This document shows positions 21,910 through 31,090 of a stretch of 51,394 nucleotides of DNA, in pieces. The notes below the pieces were generated by a model, which was not told where the DNA came from, did no database searches, and saw nothing but the letters and a program-made list of their open reading frames with translations. This DNA comes from a virus. The stretch covers positions 1-51,394 of the IMG/VR virus record IMGVR_UViG_3300028490_000011; one strand, 5' to 3'. How positions within the stretch are numbered: the first letter of the stretch is position 1; the number at the start of each line of letters is the position of its first letter. The translations under genes and the position numbers were made by a program.

Positions 21910-22350
21910 ATGCCACTAATTATTTACCCCGATGCAAATGCTGACAGTTTTATATCTGTCGCAGATGCAACTACAACCATAGAGCAGTTCACTTTAGACA
22001 GTGCTTTATGGACTGTTCATACAATCCCCGAACAAGAAGCTCTACTTCGTATTGCATATCAAGATATTATTGGTAACAGTCAATCACCTCTTCCAACACC
22101 ACTACCTGCGTGTGTACCAAATGCTCAAGCACTCATGGCAGTATGGGATAGCAAGTATGGTATTAGCTCAGACACAAGAACAAACTCTCAAGTCAAGAAA
22201 AACAAAGTCGGTCAAATCGAACAAGAGTTTTTTTACAATCGTGCTGCATCAAAAACTGCTTCAAGAGTACCGGACACAGTTCGTTCATGTTTAGAGCAAA
22301 TTGGTTATTCATTTCCAAAGATGGGTCAGCTTCACTTAGGTAGAATGTAA
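21910..22350 (+). CDS. Head-tail connector (adaptor) protein
   Basis: 146 residues. The N-terminus MPLIIYPDANADSFISVADA with a following W, and helices YQDIIG and PNAQALMAVW, match the DnaT-like/gp6-type adaptor proteins that sit under the portal. It begins the neck gene cluster in standard order: adaptor, stopper, tail completion, terminator, tube. Confidence 0.7.
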   Translation: MPLIIYPDANADSFISVADATTTIEQFTLDSALWTVHTIPEQEALLRIAYQDIIGNSQSPLPTPLPACVPNAQALMAVWDSKYGISSDTRTNSQVKKNKVGQIEQEFFYNRAASKTASRVPDTVRSCLEQIGYSFPKMGQLHLGRM

Positions 22351-22715
22351 TGGGTCAATTTTCAAGAGATATGCGTAAGACTGCCACTGACTTGATAAAA
22401 CAATTCGGAGATAGTTGTGTATTGACGAAGGTATCAAAGAACGGTGAGTATGACCCAAATACGGGAAAGACGATTAAGACAACAAAGGACTTTGCTATTT
22501 TTGGCTCAGTTAATTCTGACGTTAATAATCATTTCGCAAGCTTACAGAACTCTAATCTGTTGGCGTTTACAAGTACGTCAGTGATGATTGCTTGGTTTGG
22601 CGAAGAGGTAGACTCAACATGGTTGTATAATGGTCAGAATATCATAACTGTTACACCAATTAGAACGCAGAATGATATTGTTGCATACACACTAAGTATA
22701 GGTGAGAAGGACTAA
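22350..22715 (+). CDS. Head-tail stopper-like protein
   Basis: 121 residues; beta-rich with CVLTKVSKNGEYDPNTGKTI and TVTPIRTQNDIVAYTL, consistent with the small beta-barrel of stopper (head closure) proteins such as SPP1 gp16 or lambda FII. Start overlaps the adaptor stop (TAATG). Assignment mainly from order and size. Confidence 0.6.
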   Translation: MGQFSRDMRKTATDLIKQFGDSCVLTKVSKNGEYDPNTGKTIKTTKDFAIFGSVNSDVNNHFASLQNSNLLAFTSTSVMIAWFGEEVDSTWLYNGQNIITVTPIRTQNDIVAYTLSIGEKD

Positions 22716-22718
22716 CAA

Positions 22719-23222
22719 ATGGCTGTTGCTAGAGTAGGATTAAATAACCAAAAGTTCTTTAAAAAACTATCTGCTAGAGCAAGAAAAATAGCTGATGATG
22801 AGAGTTTTATTATGGCTCACAACATGAAGGACCAACTTGTGTCAAGGCGAAGTATGGCTAAGGGTCTAGGAAAGTCGCCATTGTGGGATTTACCTAAACC
22901 TAAGTCAGGACGTTCACACCTGAAATGGTATGTTAGCAAGGCTAAGAGTGGTCAGTATTCTCTTATTAACAACGCACAAAACCATAATGACGACCACTAC
23001 TACGCACGACATTTTCTTACGGGTAACGGTTGGAATCCCGATGTTGTTAAAAATGCAGGTGGAACTACACTTAGTGGAAGACCATCACGATTAGTTAGAG
23101 TCGGTAACAAATATTTCTCTACTCAGATGCCAAAAGGTATTAACCCTTGGCTGAGACTGAAGAGAGTACAATTAAAAAATAATATTAAACGAGAGTTTAA
23201 AAGATTAGGAGTTGAGGCATGA
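22719..23222 (+). CDS. Tail completion/minor tail protein (HK97 gp10-like)
   Basis: 167 residues, basic, starting MAVARVGLNNQKFFKKLS. Position between stopper and tail terminator, and the ending with KRVQLKNNIKREFKRLG helices, fit the gp10 group. No specific motif seen. Confidence 0.5.
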   Translation: MAVARVGLNNQKFFKKLSARARKIADDESFIMAHNMKDQLVSRRSMAKGLGKSPLWDLPKPKSGRSHLKWYVSKAKSGQYSLINNAQNHNDDHYYARHFLTGNGWNPDVVKNAGGTTLSGRPSRLVRVGNKYFSTQMPKGINPWLRLKRVQLKNNIKREFKRLGVEA

Positions 23223-23629
23223 GTTCATTACAAGAAACAAAACTGATTATAGAAGAGCTATTCAAAACCAATTGGACAGATACACCAATACATTTTTCAG
23301 GTCAAGAATTTGATGCAAGAAAGATGCCACAGTGGATTAACTTGATTATTAGACCGTCTAGGATTACAAGGGCATCCGTAAGTAATGGTAGGTCTATTAT
23401 GTCGCTAGATGTATATGTTCCATGTTGGTCAGATACCGAGGCTGAATCTTTTGAGCTTGCAGATAAGATAATTGCATTTTTCAATAGTAAAGTTGGGTCT
23501 TCTGCAATCAAAATACTTATGCCAAACAGCATAGATAGCGTAACAATTATAGACCAAGGCTGGAATGAGGCAAATAAGAGTTTTGTTGTTCCAATGTTCT
23601 CAATGACTGTACAAGTTGGAAATTGTTAA
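23219..23629 (+). CDS. Tail terminator protein
   Basis: 136 residues. Layout of helix, WINLIIRPSRI strand, YVPCW, then ELADKIIAFFNSK helix and a C-terminal beta strand matches tail terminators of the lambda U and DUF4128 type, which cap the tail tube and join it to the head. Overlaps the preceding gene by 4 bases. Confidence 0.65.
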   Translation: MSSLQETKLIIEELFKTNWTDTPIHFSGQEFDARKMPQWINLIIRPSRITRASVSNGRSIMSLDVYVPCWSDTEAESFELADKIIAFFNSKVGSSAIKILMPNSIDSVTIIDQGWNEANKSFVVPMFSMTVQVGNC

Positions 23630-23636
23630 GATAATA

Positions 23637-23645
23637 TGATATACT
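23637..23645 (+). promoter_or_regulatory. Late promoter upstream of the tail tube gene
   Basis: TGATATACT, extended -10, 43 bases before the ATG. Matches the late promoter family. Confidence 0.6.
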
Positions 23646-23687
23646 TTCATCAGAATAGGTCGAAATATTCAAAATTAAGGACTTAAT

Positions 23688-24155
23688 ATGAAAACAACTG
23701 ATGTTCAAGGTACAAAAACCTACATCTTAGACGTACCTGCAACAGCTTGGACTGATTGTTCAGCAGCCGTTACAGCAATTCAAAGTGGTGCTGAAGCACT
23801 ATGTCCACAATCTCTAGGTGACTTGACTCGCTCAAGAAACGTAACAGAGTATTCATGTATCTCATCTAATGACTCTCGTAAGTCTACAGGTAAGATTACT
23901 TATGGTGACTTTACTATTGAGCTATTGTTTGACCCTTCTGATGCAGCAGGTCAAAAAGCACTTTATGATGCTATGGAGAACAACACTCCAATCATTCTTG
24001 CTATGGAAAGCCCTGCTACTACAGGAAATGGCGACATCGTTTGGACTGAAGCACTTGTATCAGGTGACTCAATTTCTTACCCTGTTGATGGTCTTGTTGG
24101 TTACTCAGTAACACTTGCACCTTATGGTGGTTACACTCGTTGTCCTGCTTCGTAG
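23688..24155 (+). CDS. Major tail tube protein
   Basis: 155 residues. A single beta-domain with SGKITYGDFTIELLFDPSD and a C-terminal VDGLVGYSVTLAPYGGYT pattern, typical of lambda gpV/TP901-like tube proteins. Own promoter, and placed between terminator and chaperone genes. Forms the hexameric rings of the long tail. Confidence 0.82.
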   Translation: MKTTDVQGTKTYILDVPATAWTDCSAAVTAIQSGAEALCPQSLGDLTRSRNVTEYSCISSNDSRKSTGKITYGDFTIELLFDPSDAAGQKALYDAMENNTPIILAMESPATTGNGDIVWTEALVSGDSISYPVDGLVGYSVTLAPYGGYTRCPAS

Positions 24156-24164
24156 GCAAACTCA

Positions 24165-24181
24165 GGGGATAGTTTATCCCC
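24165..24181 (+). terminator. Hairpin after the tail tube gene
   Basis: GGGGATA-GTT-TATCCCC, a 7-bp perfect stem with a three-base loop, 9 bases past the stop. Little T afterwards; partial terminator or 3' stabiliser. Confidence 0.55.
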
Positions 24182-24232
24182 ACCCTCTTACACAAAAACC
24201 CTCATACACTTTACTTCTTAAAAATCTTTAGC

Positions 24233-24238
24233 TATAAT
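24233..24238 (+). promoter_or_regulatory. -10-like TATAAT upstream of the tail chaperone gene
   Basis: TATAAT in TTTAGCTATAATTG, 26 bases before ATG 24265. Fits the late promoter family without the TG. Confidence 0.5.
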
Positions 24239-24264
24239 TGTACTACAAACACTAAAGGACAAAG

Positions 24265-24624
24265 ATGAAAAACATTTTCGCACAATTCGCAGGAGCTACT
24301 GAAAAAGAAGCTACACTAACTACTGAGCCATTGAAAGGGCAGAAGATTAAATATCGTGAGCTTACAATGATTGAGTCTGATGATTTTACAAAGAAGCTTG
24401 TTAAAGGCTATGATGGTGACGGAAAACCTGAACTTGATATGGAAGGTCTTACAGAGGCTAAGTATGAAAAAGCTGCCCTATGTCTTATTGACCCTGCCGT
24501 AACTGTTGAAGAGTTAAAAGAATTCGATAGTTCTTTTGCTGCCGTACTTACTGAAATCAATGGATTGATTGATGGTAAAGAAGACGATGTAGAAGATGAA
24601 GAGGGAAACGACTCAGAGAAGTAG
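24265..24624 (+). CDS. Tail assembly chaperone, G-like
   Basis: 119 residues, ending in a strongly acidic tail (DGKEDDVEDEEGNDSEK). Precedes the tape measure gene. In lambda, gpG and the frameshift product gpGT coat the tape measure and recruit tube protein. The frameshift site near the end of this gene and the overlapping downstream frame confirm the assignment. Confidence 0.85.
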   Translation: MKNIFAQFAGATEKEATLTTEPLKGQKIKYRELTMIESDDFTKKLVKGYDGDGKPELDMEGLTEAKYEKAALCLIDPAVTVEELKEFDSSFAAVLTEINGLIDGKEDDVEDEEGNDSEK

Positions 24625-24899
24625 AGTTTGAGATTGCTGAAATCTTAGGGATGCCTGTAGCTGTAATGAAGCAGGTACTAACCCATTCAGAATTCAGAGG
24701 TTGGATTACATACATTCGTAACAAGCCACCGTCAATTCAAGAACATCAACTAGCAGTTATTTCCACAATTTTAGTTAATTCTAACGGTGGAAAATCAAAA
24801 CACACTGATTTTTTAGTCAGTAAACAACCCAAATCTACACGCAAAGAAGCGACAGCATTTGACTCGTTCAACGCTGCTGCTCGTGACTTCGGTACATAA
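24265..24899 (+). CDS. Tail assembly chaperone GT, product of -1 frameshift
   Basis: Slippage at GGGAAAC (24603-24609) moves ribosomes into the -1 frame, open from 24600 to 24899, adding about 96 residues beginning RLREVEFEIAEILGMP. The joined protein is about 211 residues. The T-part lacks a ribosome binding site of its own. Typical gpGT organisation. Confidence 0.85.
24603..24609 (+). promoter_or_regulatory. Programmed -1 frameshift heptamer GGGAAAC
   Basis: In the zero frame the codons are GAG GGA AAC, so the heptamer reads G GGA AAC, the X XXY YYZ arrangement. Lambda uses GGGAAAG at the same place. The zero-frame stop follows 12 bases later. Confidence 0.9.
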
Positions 24900-24906
24900 C
24901 CCCACT

Positions 24907-24941
24907 AATACTTTTTATGATATAATGTTTTAAAAAGTATT
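24907..24941 (+). promoter_or_regulatory. Tape measure promoter inside a 10-bp palindrome
   Basis: AATACTTTTT (24907-24916) and AAAAAGTATT (24932-24941) are perfect complements enclosing TGATATAAT (24918-24926), an ideal extended -10. Same arrangement as at 1650-1673. Could also terminate the chaperone transcript. Confidence 0.65.
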
Positions 24942-24952
24942 GGAGTCCTCCC

Positions 24953-27900
24953 ATGAACGAAGACTTACTCATATCCATCGGTGCTGACATAACGAGTTTC
25001 ACTGCTGCAACGCAGAAAATGAAGAAACAATATGACACTATTGCAAAGAACCTACTCAATAAACCGTTACAACTAAAATTCAAAGAGCAGGGTGGTTCTT
25101 TTGTTAAACAGATGGCTAATATCGAGAAAGAAGCAAAGGAAACATCTAAAATAGTTAAAGCAGAAATGGAGAAAATGCTTAACTTTAAACGCTCTAGGAA
25201 TGTTAAAACAGGGCAAATGGTCTTATCCAAAGAGGATGAGGCAACTCTTGATAGATACTTTAAGGAATACACAAACCATATTTCAAAAATCGAAAAGAAA
25301 AATGAAGCACTTACAAAGGCTAACGAAGCTGCTCGCATTGCTAGTGAACAAAGAATTACCAAGGCAAATCACGATGCACGGTTAGCTTTTTGGCGTAATG
25401 AACAGCTAAAGATGAAACAAGTTGCTGCTAAACAAGAAGCACTAACCAAAAATCTTGCTGCTAAAAAGCAATTAATCTATGACCAAGAAACAGTTAGACA
25501 GCTTAACGCACAAAAAACACTTGCACTTAAACAAGAAGCTATAGACAAACGTGCGTCTGCAAAACGTAAACTAATCATAGACCAAGATGTAGCACGAGCA
25601 CTCGCAGCACAAAAAAGACTAGCACTAGCAGAAACTCGCTCAATAAAGAGTGCTGCAAATGCTAGACTTCAACTCACTAAAAAAATAATGGCAAAACGTG
25701 AAGAGCTTAGTAAGGCAGAATTCAATAGAGAAATGGCACGTATTCGTAAACTCTCCAATGCTCAGGCTAAAAAAGAAGTTAGAGCACCAAAGGCTAGTGG
25801 CGATAGTTCTTCTAAGTGGGGGAACATTGAAAGCATAACACACGCTGCAAAAACAACTGCACTATACGGTGCTATGGGTCAGGCATTATTTGGACTACAG
25901 AACGCATATCGTGCTGTTGGTGCAGAGATTATTCGGTTCGACCAATCACTTTATACAAACATGGCTGTACTTGGAACTAGCTACGAAGACTCTATGAAGC
26001 TAGCACACGGTGTAGAAAATCTAGCATCAACTTATGGAACTTCATCTGACGAAATACAAGGTGCTATGATTACTCTAGGTAGAGCAGGTGTTGATGGAAC
26101 TCAGCAATTAGGTGAGGCGACAAAAGTACTGACTGAGTTAGCTATGATTACCGGAGATAGTATGTCAGATGGTGCAGCAGGATTATCTACTATGCTATCT
26201 GTCTATCCTGAGTTAAGAGAAGAAGTTACATTGCTTGGCGACCAAATGGCAATTGTTGCAAACGCAACTCGATTAGGTCTTAAAGACTTTACTACTATCT
26301 CCAACTACGCACTTACAACGGCTGCAAGTATTGGTATTCAGTCAGATGCCTACCTTGCGTTAGCAGGTGCTATGTCAAAAGTCGGTCTTAACGCATCCAC
26401 AATAGGTACATCAATTAGGCGTTTGAAGAAGTTTACAGACTCATCTTCTGAGGCTATGGTTACATTCTTTAGATACATGGGAGCTTCACAGGGCGACTTT
26501 AGAGCTATGCTTAACAATACGGAAACCTCAACTGAAGCACTTGTTACATTTTCACGAAAATTAGCTGTTCTATCAAAGGACAAGGAAGCATACACTCGTG
26601 CTACTGCAAAACTCAACATTCAAGAGAAATCCACTGCTGACGTACTTGCACAAATAGGTAAAAATGAATACCTATCTGTTATGCTCTCAAAAGTAAAGGC
26701 TGTAACGGCTGAAACAAAAGAGTTGGAAAACCAAGCACGACAAATGGCTGTTGGTCTTGAGAAAGGATTTGCTAGAGTAGGAAGCCTTATTAAGCAGACA
26801 TTTAATGAAAGTTTCTTATCGGTTATGGAAACAATGTTTGGTGATGCTACTCGTGATGCAGAGAAGTTTACTGACATGATTAATACTGTTACAAAAACAA
26901 TCCTAGTATTGATGCAACAAATACCTATTGTCGTTGCAGGTTTTACAGCGTGGATTATAAAACAAAAGCTTTTAAATGTTGGTATCGCCACAACAAACTC
27001 ACTATTAGTTGGTATGTGGAGTGGTTTAAAGAAAATGGGTGGTGCGTTACTTGCTTTTGCTAGAGCCAACCCAATCATTGCAGGATTAACGATTGCCGCA
27101 ACATTGTTTAACGCAGCCTTGGTGTATCAAAAAGAATTATTGTCTGATGTAAATGACCTAATTGAAGCAGGTATTGTTCCGAGTGAGAAATACACTAAGG
27201 CACAACTAGAACTTGCTGATGATGCTGTTGTTGAGAATATTCAAAGCATAACGAAATCTATAAAAGACCTAAACGACCAAATGACGGGAGCAAATGACCC
27301 CGACAGCATGGGTGGACTTAGTGGTAAAGCATTAGCTAAAGCAACAGTTATGGTTGAGAAGCTTAATAAAAAGTTGGTTGAGCAGAATAGGATTTTAAAA
27401 GGTATTCGTGAAACAGAACTTGGCATATTTAAAAATGGTAAGTCTGAGTATCAATATTCTGCAAAAGAAGTAGCGATGCAAGATAGGATATTAAGTCTAA
27501 AATCTAAATCAGGTGTTTTAGTGTCCAAGTCTGTGCTTCAATACCAAAAGTTAGTTGCCAAAGCATCAGAAATGGCTACACTAGCTAAAAGCCAAGCAGA
27601 AGAAGTTGACAACGAGAAGGAAACTCTAAAGGCTAATTTAAAGTTGGCAGAAGCAGAATACGCACTAGAGTTAAAGCTTAAAGACATCAAGGAAGGTCTT
27701 GCAAAAAGTGAAGCATCCCTTGCACGTGCTAAGTTAAAAGCTGAGAAGGCTCAAAACCATACTCTTGATATAGAAGGTGAGTTAAAACTTATTGCTGAGG
27801 AGAGAGATGCAATCCAAGTACGTCTTAATGCTAAAGCACTAGAGAAAATGGGGTACGATAAGAATTCTAAAGAGTATGCCATAGCTCAAAAAGAGCAGAA

Positions 27901-30900
27901 TGAAGTTCTTGTTGAGTTGTATGGTAATTCAGCAACAAAAACTAGCATTATTGAGACTAATCTTCAAAATGGTTTATCTATCCTAAGACAAATGGGTGCA
28001 GCAGCAAGAACACTAGCCACAGAGTTAGGTAAGACGGCAGCAGCGATGGCTAACATGAAGATTGATAAGATGGTTATTGACGGAACGATTGATGAGTTTG
28101 AAGCAGTTAGCCTTAAAACAAATGTAAAAATTGGTCAAGTAAAAATTGCTGTAAAAAACATTGATAGTCAAATGTTAGAAATTAGTACAGGAATGGCTAA
28201 AGTTGAGGAAACGAGAAGGCTTACGGCTGAAGAAATCAGTGCAGGTAGCAGTAAGGCATTGATACTTCTTGAGCAACGCAAGCAACTTGAGATTAAAATA
28301 CAAGACATTGGTAACAAGTCTGTACTAAATGAACGAGAAAAAGCTAAAGAGCTTAGAAAAATTGGTGTACAGCTTGAAGTTAATGCTGCAAAGCAACAAA
28401 GTGGTGGAAAGAGATTTACATATACATCAGAATACACTACTGAAAGTAAAAAGCTTGCTAAAGAGATTGCAGAAATTAAAGAGAGAGGTGCTAAGGCTAA
28501 TCTCGATGCTGCTGTAACTAAAAAGGAAATAGTTGAGGCAGAAAAAGCATATAACGACCTTATATCTGAGCGTATATTAAAAGAGCAGAAGTTAGCTCAG
28601 GATGGTGCAAAAACGCTATCAAAAAAGAAAAAGACAACCAATGCAGCAAAAAAAGCAGCTAGAAAAGCAGATAAAGCAGCCAAAGATGCAATTAAAAATG
28701 CGTTACTGTTAGGTAAGATAGAATATCAGAAAGCTAAAAATGCTATGTTGCTTAAAGGTAGAGGATTAACACCTCAAGCTGAATATACATGGAAAGTAAA
28801 ATTACTTAAAATTGAAAAACGAATAGCTAAAGAAGCAATCGCAACAGCACAAGCGTTAGCTAATGGTCCAAAATCTGAGAAATTAGTTCTTGAAGCTAAA
28901 TTGAAGCTGCTAGAGGTTCAAGGTGATATAAACAAACTTACTCAAGAAAATCAAGACCAATGGATTGAAGTTGGTCAAAGTATTGCAGATGCGTTAGGTA
29001 ATGGTTTAGGTGACGCATTTAAAAGTATCATTGATTTTTACGACAAAGTTCAAAAAGCAGGTGATGCGTTTAGAGCCTACGAAGAAGCTAAGTCAGCAGC
29101 AAAATTAGCTACTGATGCTACGGGTGCAATGGTTAAGGCAGGTCAGCAAGGTGGTTATTACGGTATGGCTGTAATGGCTGCAATTCTAGCCGGACTTGGT
29201 GTTGCACAATCTATAGCAGGTATGGGTGATGGTGGTCAGGCTAAACTAGATGCTGCGAAACTTACTGCAACAGATAATGCTACAGTAAACTCTGAAACCA
29301 TGGAAGACTCGCTCAATATGCTTACGGAGATTGGAACACTTGGACTTGCGTATAGTTCAAAGATGGTCACAAGTCTACAACTTATTGCAGACCAAAGTTT
29401 ACTATCAGCTAAAAACATGAGTCCTGAAATAACTGGTGCGAACTTTAAAGAGTCGTCAACTAAAGGGTTTTGGAATGATAGTGAGACAAGTTTGCTTGAG
29501 TCAGGTATTGCGTTAGATAGTGCAACTATTGACCAAATTAATGCAGGTCAGATGACAGCCTCACAGTATCAAGTTACAGCAACAGAAAACTCAGGTTGGC
29601 TTGGTATCGGGTCAGGCGTTGATATTGACAGAACAGATGGTGCAGCAGTTGACCAAAGTGTTCTCGAACCTCTTAATAATGCGTACCGTGAAGGAATGGA
29701 AGTTCTTAGAACGTCTACTGAGGCACTAGGGGTATCTGCTACAGAATTTGACCAAGCTTCGGCAAGTTGGATAACATCTGCACAGGACTTAAACTTTGCA
29801 GGGCTTGACGCTCAAGAACGTGCTCAACTTATTCAAGGTGCAGTTGCAGGTGATATAGACGAATGGGCTTCATCAATCGAAAGCTTACAGCCTCTAATAG
29901 AAAAATACAAAATTGCAGGCGAGGGAGCAGGTGCAACAGTAATAAGAGTGACAACTACTTACGAGGTTGGTGCTAAGGCTATGAGAGATATGGGAGCTAC
30001 GTTACCACCTCTAACGGAGAATGGTTATGAGTTAGCAGATGCAATGATTAAAGCTTCGGGTGGTATTGACAAGTTCACTAAGTCTCAGAAGAAATGGAAT
30101 GACCAATTTATGACTGAGCAACAAAAAAATGCGATTAACACTCGTGACTTGACCATCAGTGCTAAAGCTATGGGTATTGTTCTACCTACCACTAATCAAG
30201 GTATGCTTGACCTTCATAATCAGTTGACTATACTTTCGGCTACATCACCCGAAGCTGCAAGACAGTTGAAGTGGCTTGATGACAACATTGACTCACTTGC
30301 TATGCACGCAGAACAGGCATCTGCAAAAATTGGTTCAGCAGCAGGGTCAATGAGTTCATGTGGTGCAGCAGCAAGTTCTTGTTCGTCGGCAACAAGCGAT
30401 ATGGCTCAATCGGCTGAAGATGCAGCAGAAGCAGCAAAACAAGCTGCACTAGACTTTGAAGCGTTACAGCGTAGTATTCTTGACCTAAAGGCTGAATGGT
30501 CTGATAATACTGTGAAGTCTGCACAAGCGATGCTAGATTTGGTTGTAAAACAGACAGGACTGAATGGTATTAATTACGATAATTTCTTAAAGAAGTTTAC
30601 AGCAGTTGCAGGGTCATTAAAAACAGCAGAGGATTTAACTCCTTGGCAAGATTTATCAAGTGCGTTACAAAATCTTCAGTCAGCAGTCGATGAGCAGACG
30701 CAAGCCGAAGTAGATATTGCAAACCAAGAGTTATCGTTCTATGAAGACCTTTTAAGAACAATACAAGATGCTTGGTTGGGAACTCTAAGCTACTTGTCTA
30801 AAGAAGAGAAGGCTGTTTATGCAGGGCAACAAGCAGAGGAAGCTATTAACGATGGAGATAGTGCCACATACTTTGAAATGTTATCAAAACAACTAGAATA

Positions 30901-31090
30901 TGAAAAATCTATGTCACGAACAAAGGAAGATTACATACCATTATTTGATGCGTACATGAAAGATGTGAGTGAAGCAGAGTTTGAACCTGACAAAAATACA
31001 GACGATGTTGTTGAGACTTTAGAGGAAATTTCTGCTAAAATAGAGGGATTACAAGATGCTATCGAGAAAGCATCATATCAAGGAGCGTAA
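24953..31090 (+). CDS. Tape measure protein
   Basis: 2045 residues. N-terminal about 280 are Lys/Ala-rich coiled coil; about 300-510 form a TP901-type tape measure domain (SYEDSMKLAHGVENLAS, MITLGRAGVDG, LGLKDFTTISNYALTTA). Hydrophobic segments near 645-720 (LVLMQQIPIVVAGFTAWI, ANPIIAGLTIAATLF) could form the membrane channel. More coiled coil follows to about 1350, a Gly/Ala hydrophobic segment near 1400-1430, and a Cys-bearing stretch near 1800. At about 1.5 angstrom per residue the tail would be roughly 300 nm. It sets tail length and helps DNA entry. Confidence 0.95.
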   Translation: MNEDLLISIGADITSFTAATQKMKKQYDTIAKNLLNKPLQLKFKEQGGSFVKQMANIEKEAKETSKIVKAEMEKMLNFKRSRNVKTGQMVLSKEDEATLDRYFKEYTNHISKIEKKNEALTKANEAARIASEQRITKANHDARLAFWRNEQLKMKQVAAKQEALTKNLAAKKQLIYDQETVRQLNAQKTLALKQEAIDKRASAKRKLIIDQDVARALAAQKRLALAETRSIKSAANARLQLTKKIMAKREELSKAEFNREMARIRKLSNAQAKKEVRAPKASGDSSSKWGNIESITHAAKTTALYGAMGQALFGLQNAYRAVGAEIIRFDQSLYTNMAVLGTSYEDSMKLAHGVENLASTYGTSSDEIQGAMITLGRAGVDGTQQLGEATKVLTELAMITGDSMSDGAAGLSTMLSVYPELREEVTLLGDQMAIVANATRLGLKDFTTISNYALTTAASIGIQSDAYLALAGAMSKVGLNASTIGTSIRRLKKFTDSSSEAMVTFFRYMGASQGDFRAMLNNTETSTEALVTFSRKLAVLSKDKEAYTRATAKLNIQEKSTADVLAQIGKNEYLSVMLSKVKAVTAETKELENQARQMAVGLEKGFARVGSLIKQTFNESFLSVMETMFGDATRDAEKFTDMINTVTKTILVLMQQIPIVVAGFTAWIIKQKLLNVGIATTNSLLVGMWSGLKKMGGALLAFARANPIIAGLTIAATLFNAALVYQKELLSDVNDLIEAGIVPSEKYTKAQLELADDAVVENIQSITKSIKDLNDQMTGANDPDSMGGLSGKALAKATVMVEKLNKKLVEQNRILKGIRETELGIFKNGKSEYQYSAKEVAMQDRILSLKSKSGVLVSKSVLQYQKLVAKASEMATLAKSQAEEVDNEKETLKANLKLAEAEYALELKLKDIKEGLAKSEASLARAKLKAEKAQNHTLDIEGELKLIAEERDAIQVRLNAKALEKMGYDKNSKEYAIAQKEQNEVLVELYGNSATKTSIIETNLQNGLSILRQMGAAARTLATELGKTAAAMANMKIDKMVIDGTIDEFEAVSLKTNVKIGQVKIAVKNIDSQMLEISTGMAKVEETRRLTAEEISAGSSKALILLEQRKQLEIKIQDIGNKSVLNEREKAKELRKIGVQLEVNAAKQQSGGKRFTYTSEYTTESKKLAKEIAEIKERGAKANLDAAVTKKEIVEAEKAYNDLISERILKEQKLAQDGAKTLSKKKKTTNAAKKAARKADKAAKDAIKNALLLGKIEYQKAKNAMLLKGRGLTPQAEYTWKVKLLKIEKRIAKEAIATAQALANGPKSEKLVLEAKLKLLEVQGDINKLTQENQDQWIEVGQSIADALGNGLGDAFKSIIDFYDKVQKAGDAFRAYEEAKSAAKLATDATGAMVKAGQQGGYYGMAVMAAILAGLGVAQSIAGMGDGGQAKLDAAKLTATDNATVNSETMEDSLNMLTEIGTLGLAYSSKMVTSLQLIADQSLLSAKNMSPEITGANFKESSTKGFWNDSETSLLESGIALDSATIDQINAGQMTASQYQVTATENSGWLGIGSGVDIDRTDGAAVDQSVLEPLNNAYREGMEVLRTSTEALGVSATEFDQASASWITSAQDLNFAGLDAQERAQLIQGAVAGDIDEWASSIESLQPLIEKYKIAGEGAGATVIRVTTTYEVGAKAMRDMGATLPPLTENGYELADAMIKASGGIDKFTKSQKKWNDQFMTEQQKNAINTRDLTISAKAMGIVLPTTNQGMLDLHNQLTILSATSPEAARQLKWLDDNIDSLAMHAEQASAKIGSAAGSMSSCGAAASSCSSATSDMAQSAEDAAEAAKQAALDFEALQRSILDLKAEWSDNTVKSAQAMLDLVVKQTGLNGINYDNFLKKFTAVAGSLKTAEDLTPWQDLSSALQNLQSAVDEQTQAEVDIANQELSFYEDLLRTIQDAWLGTLSYLSKEEKAVYAGQQAEEAINDGDSATYFEMLSKQLEYEKSMSRTKEDYIPLFDAYMKDVSEAEFEPDKNTDDVVETLEEISAKIEGLQDAIEKASYQGA

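Noticed and set aside
24651-24899. Independent gene with ATG at 24651
   Set aside because: The frame is open upstream only to the slippery site and lacks a ribosome binding site; it is the T part of the GT fusion.
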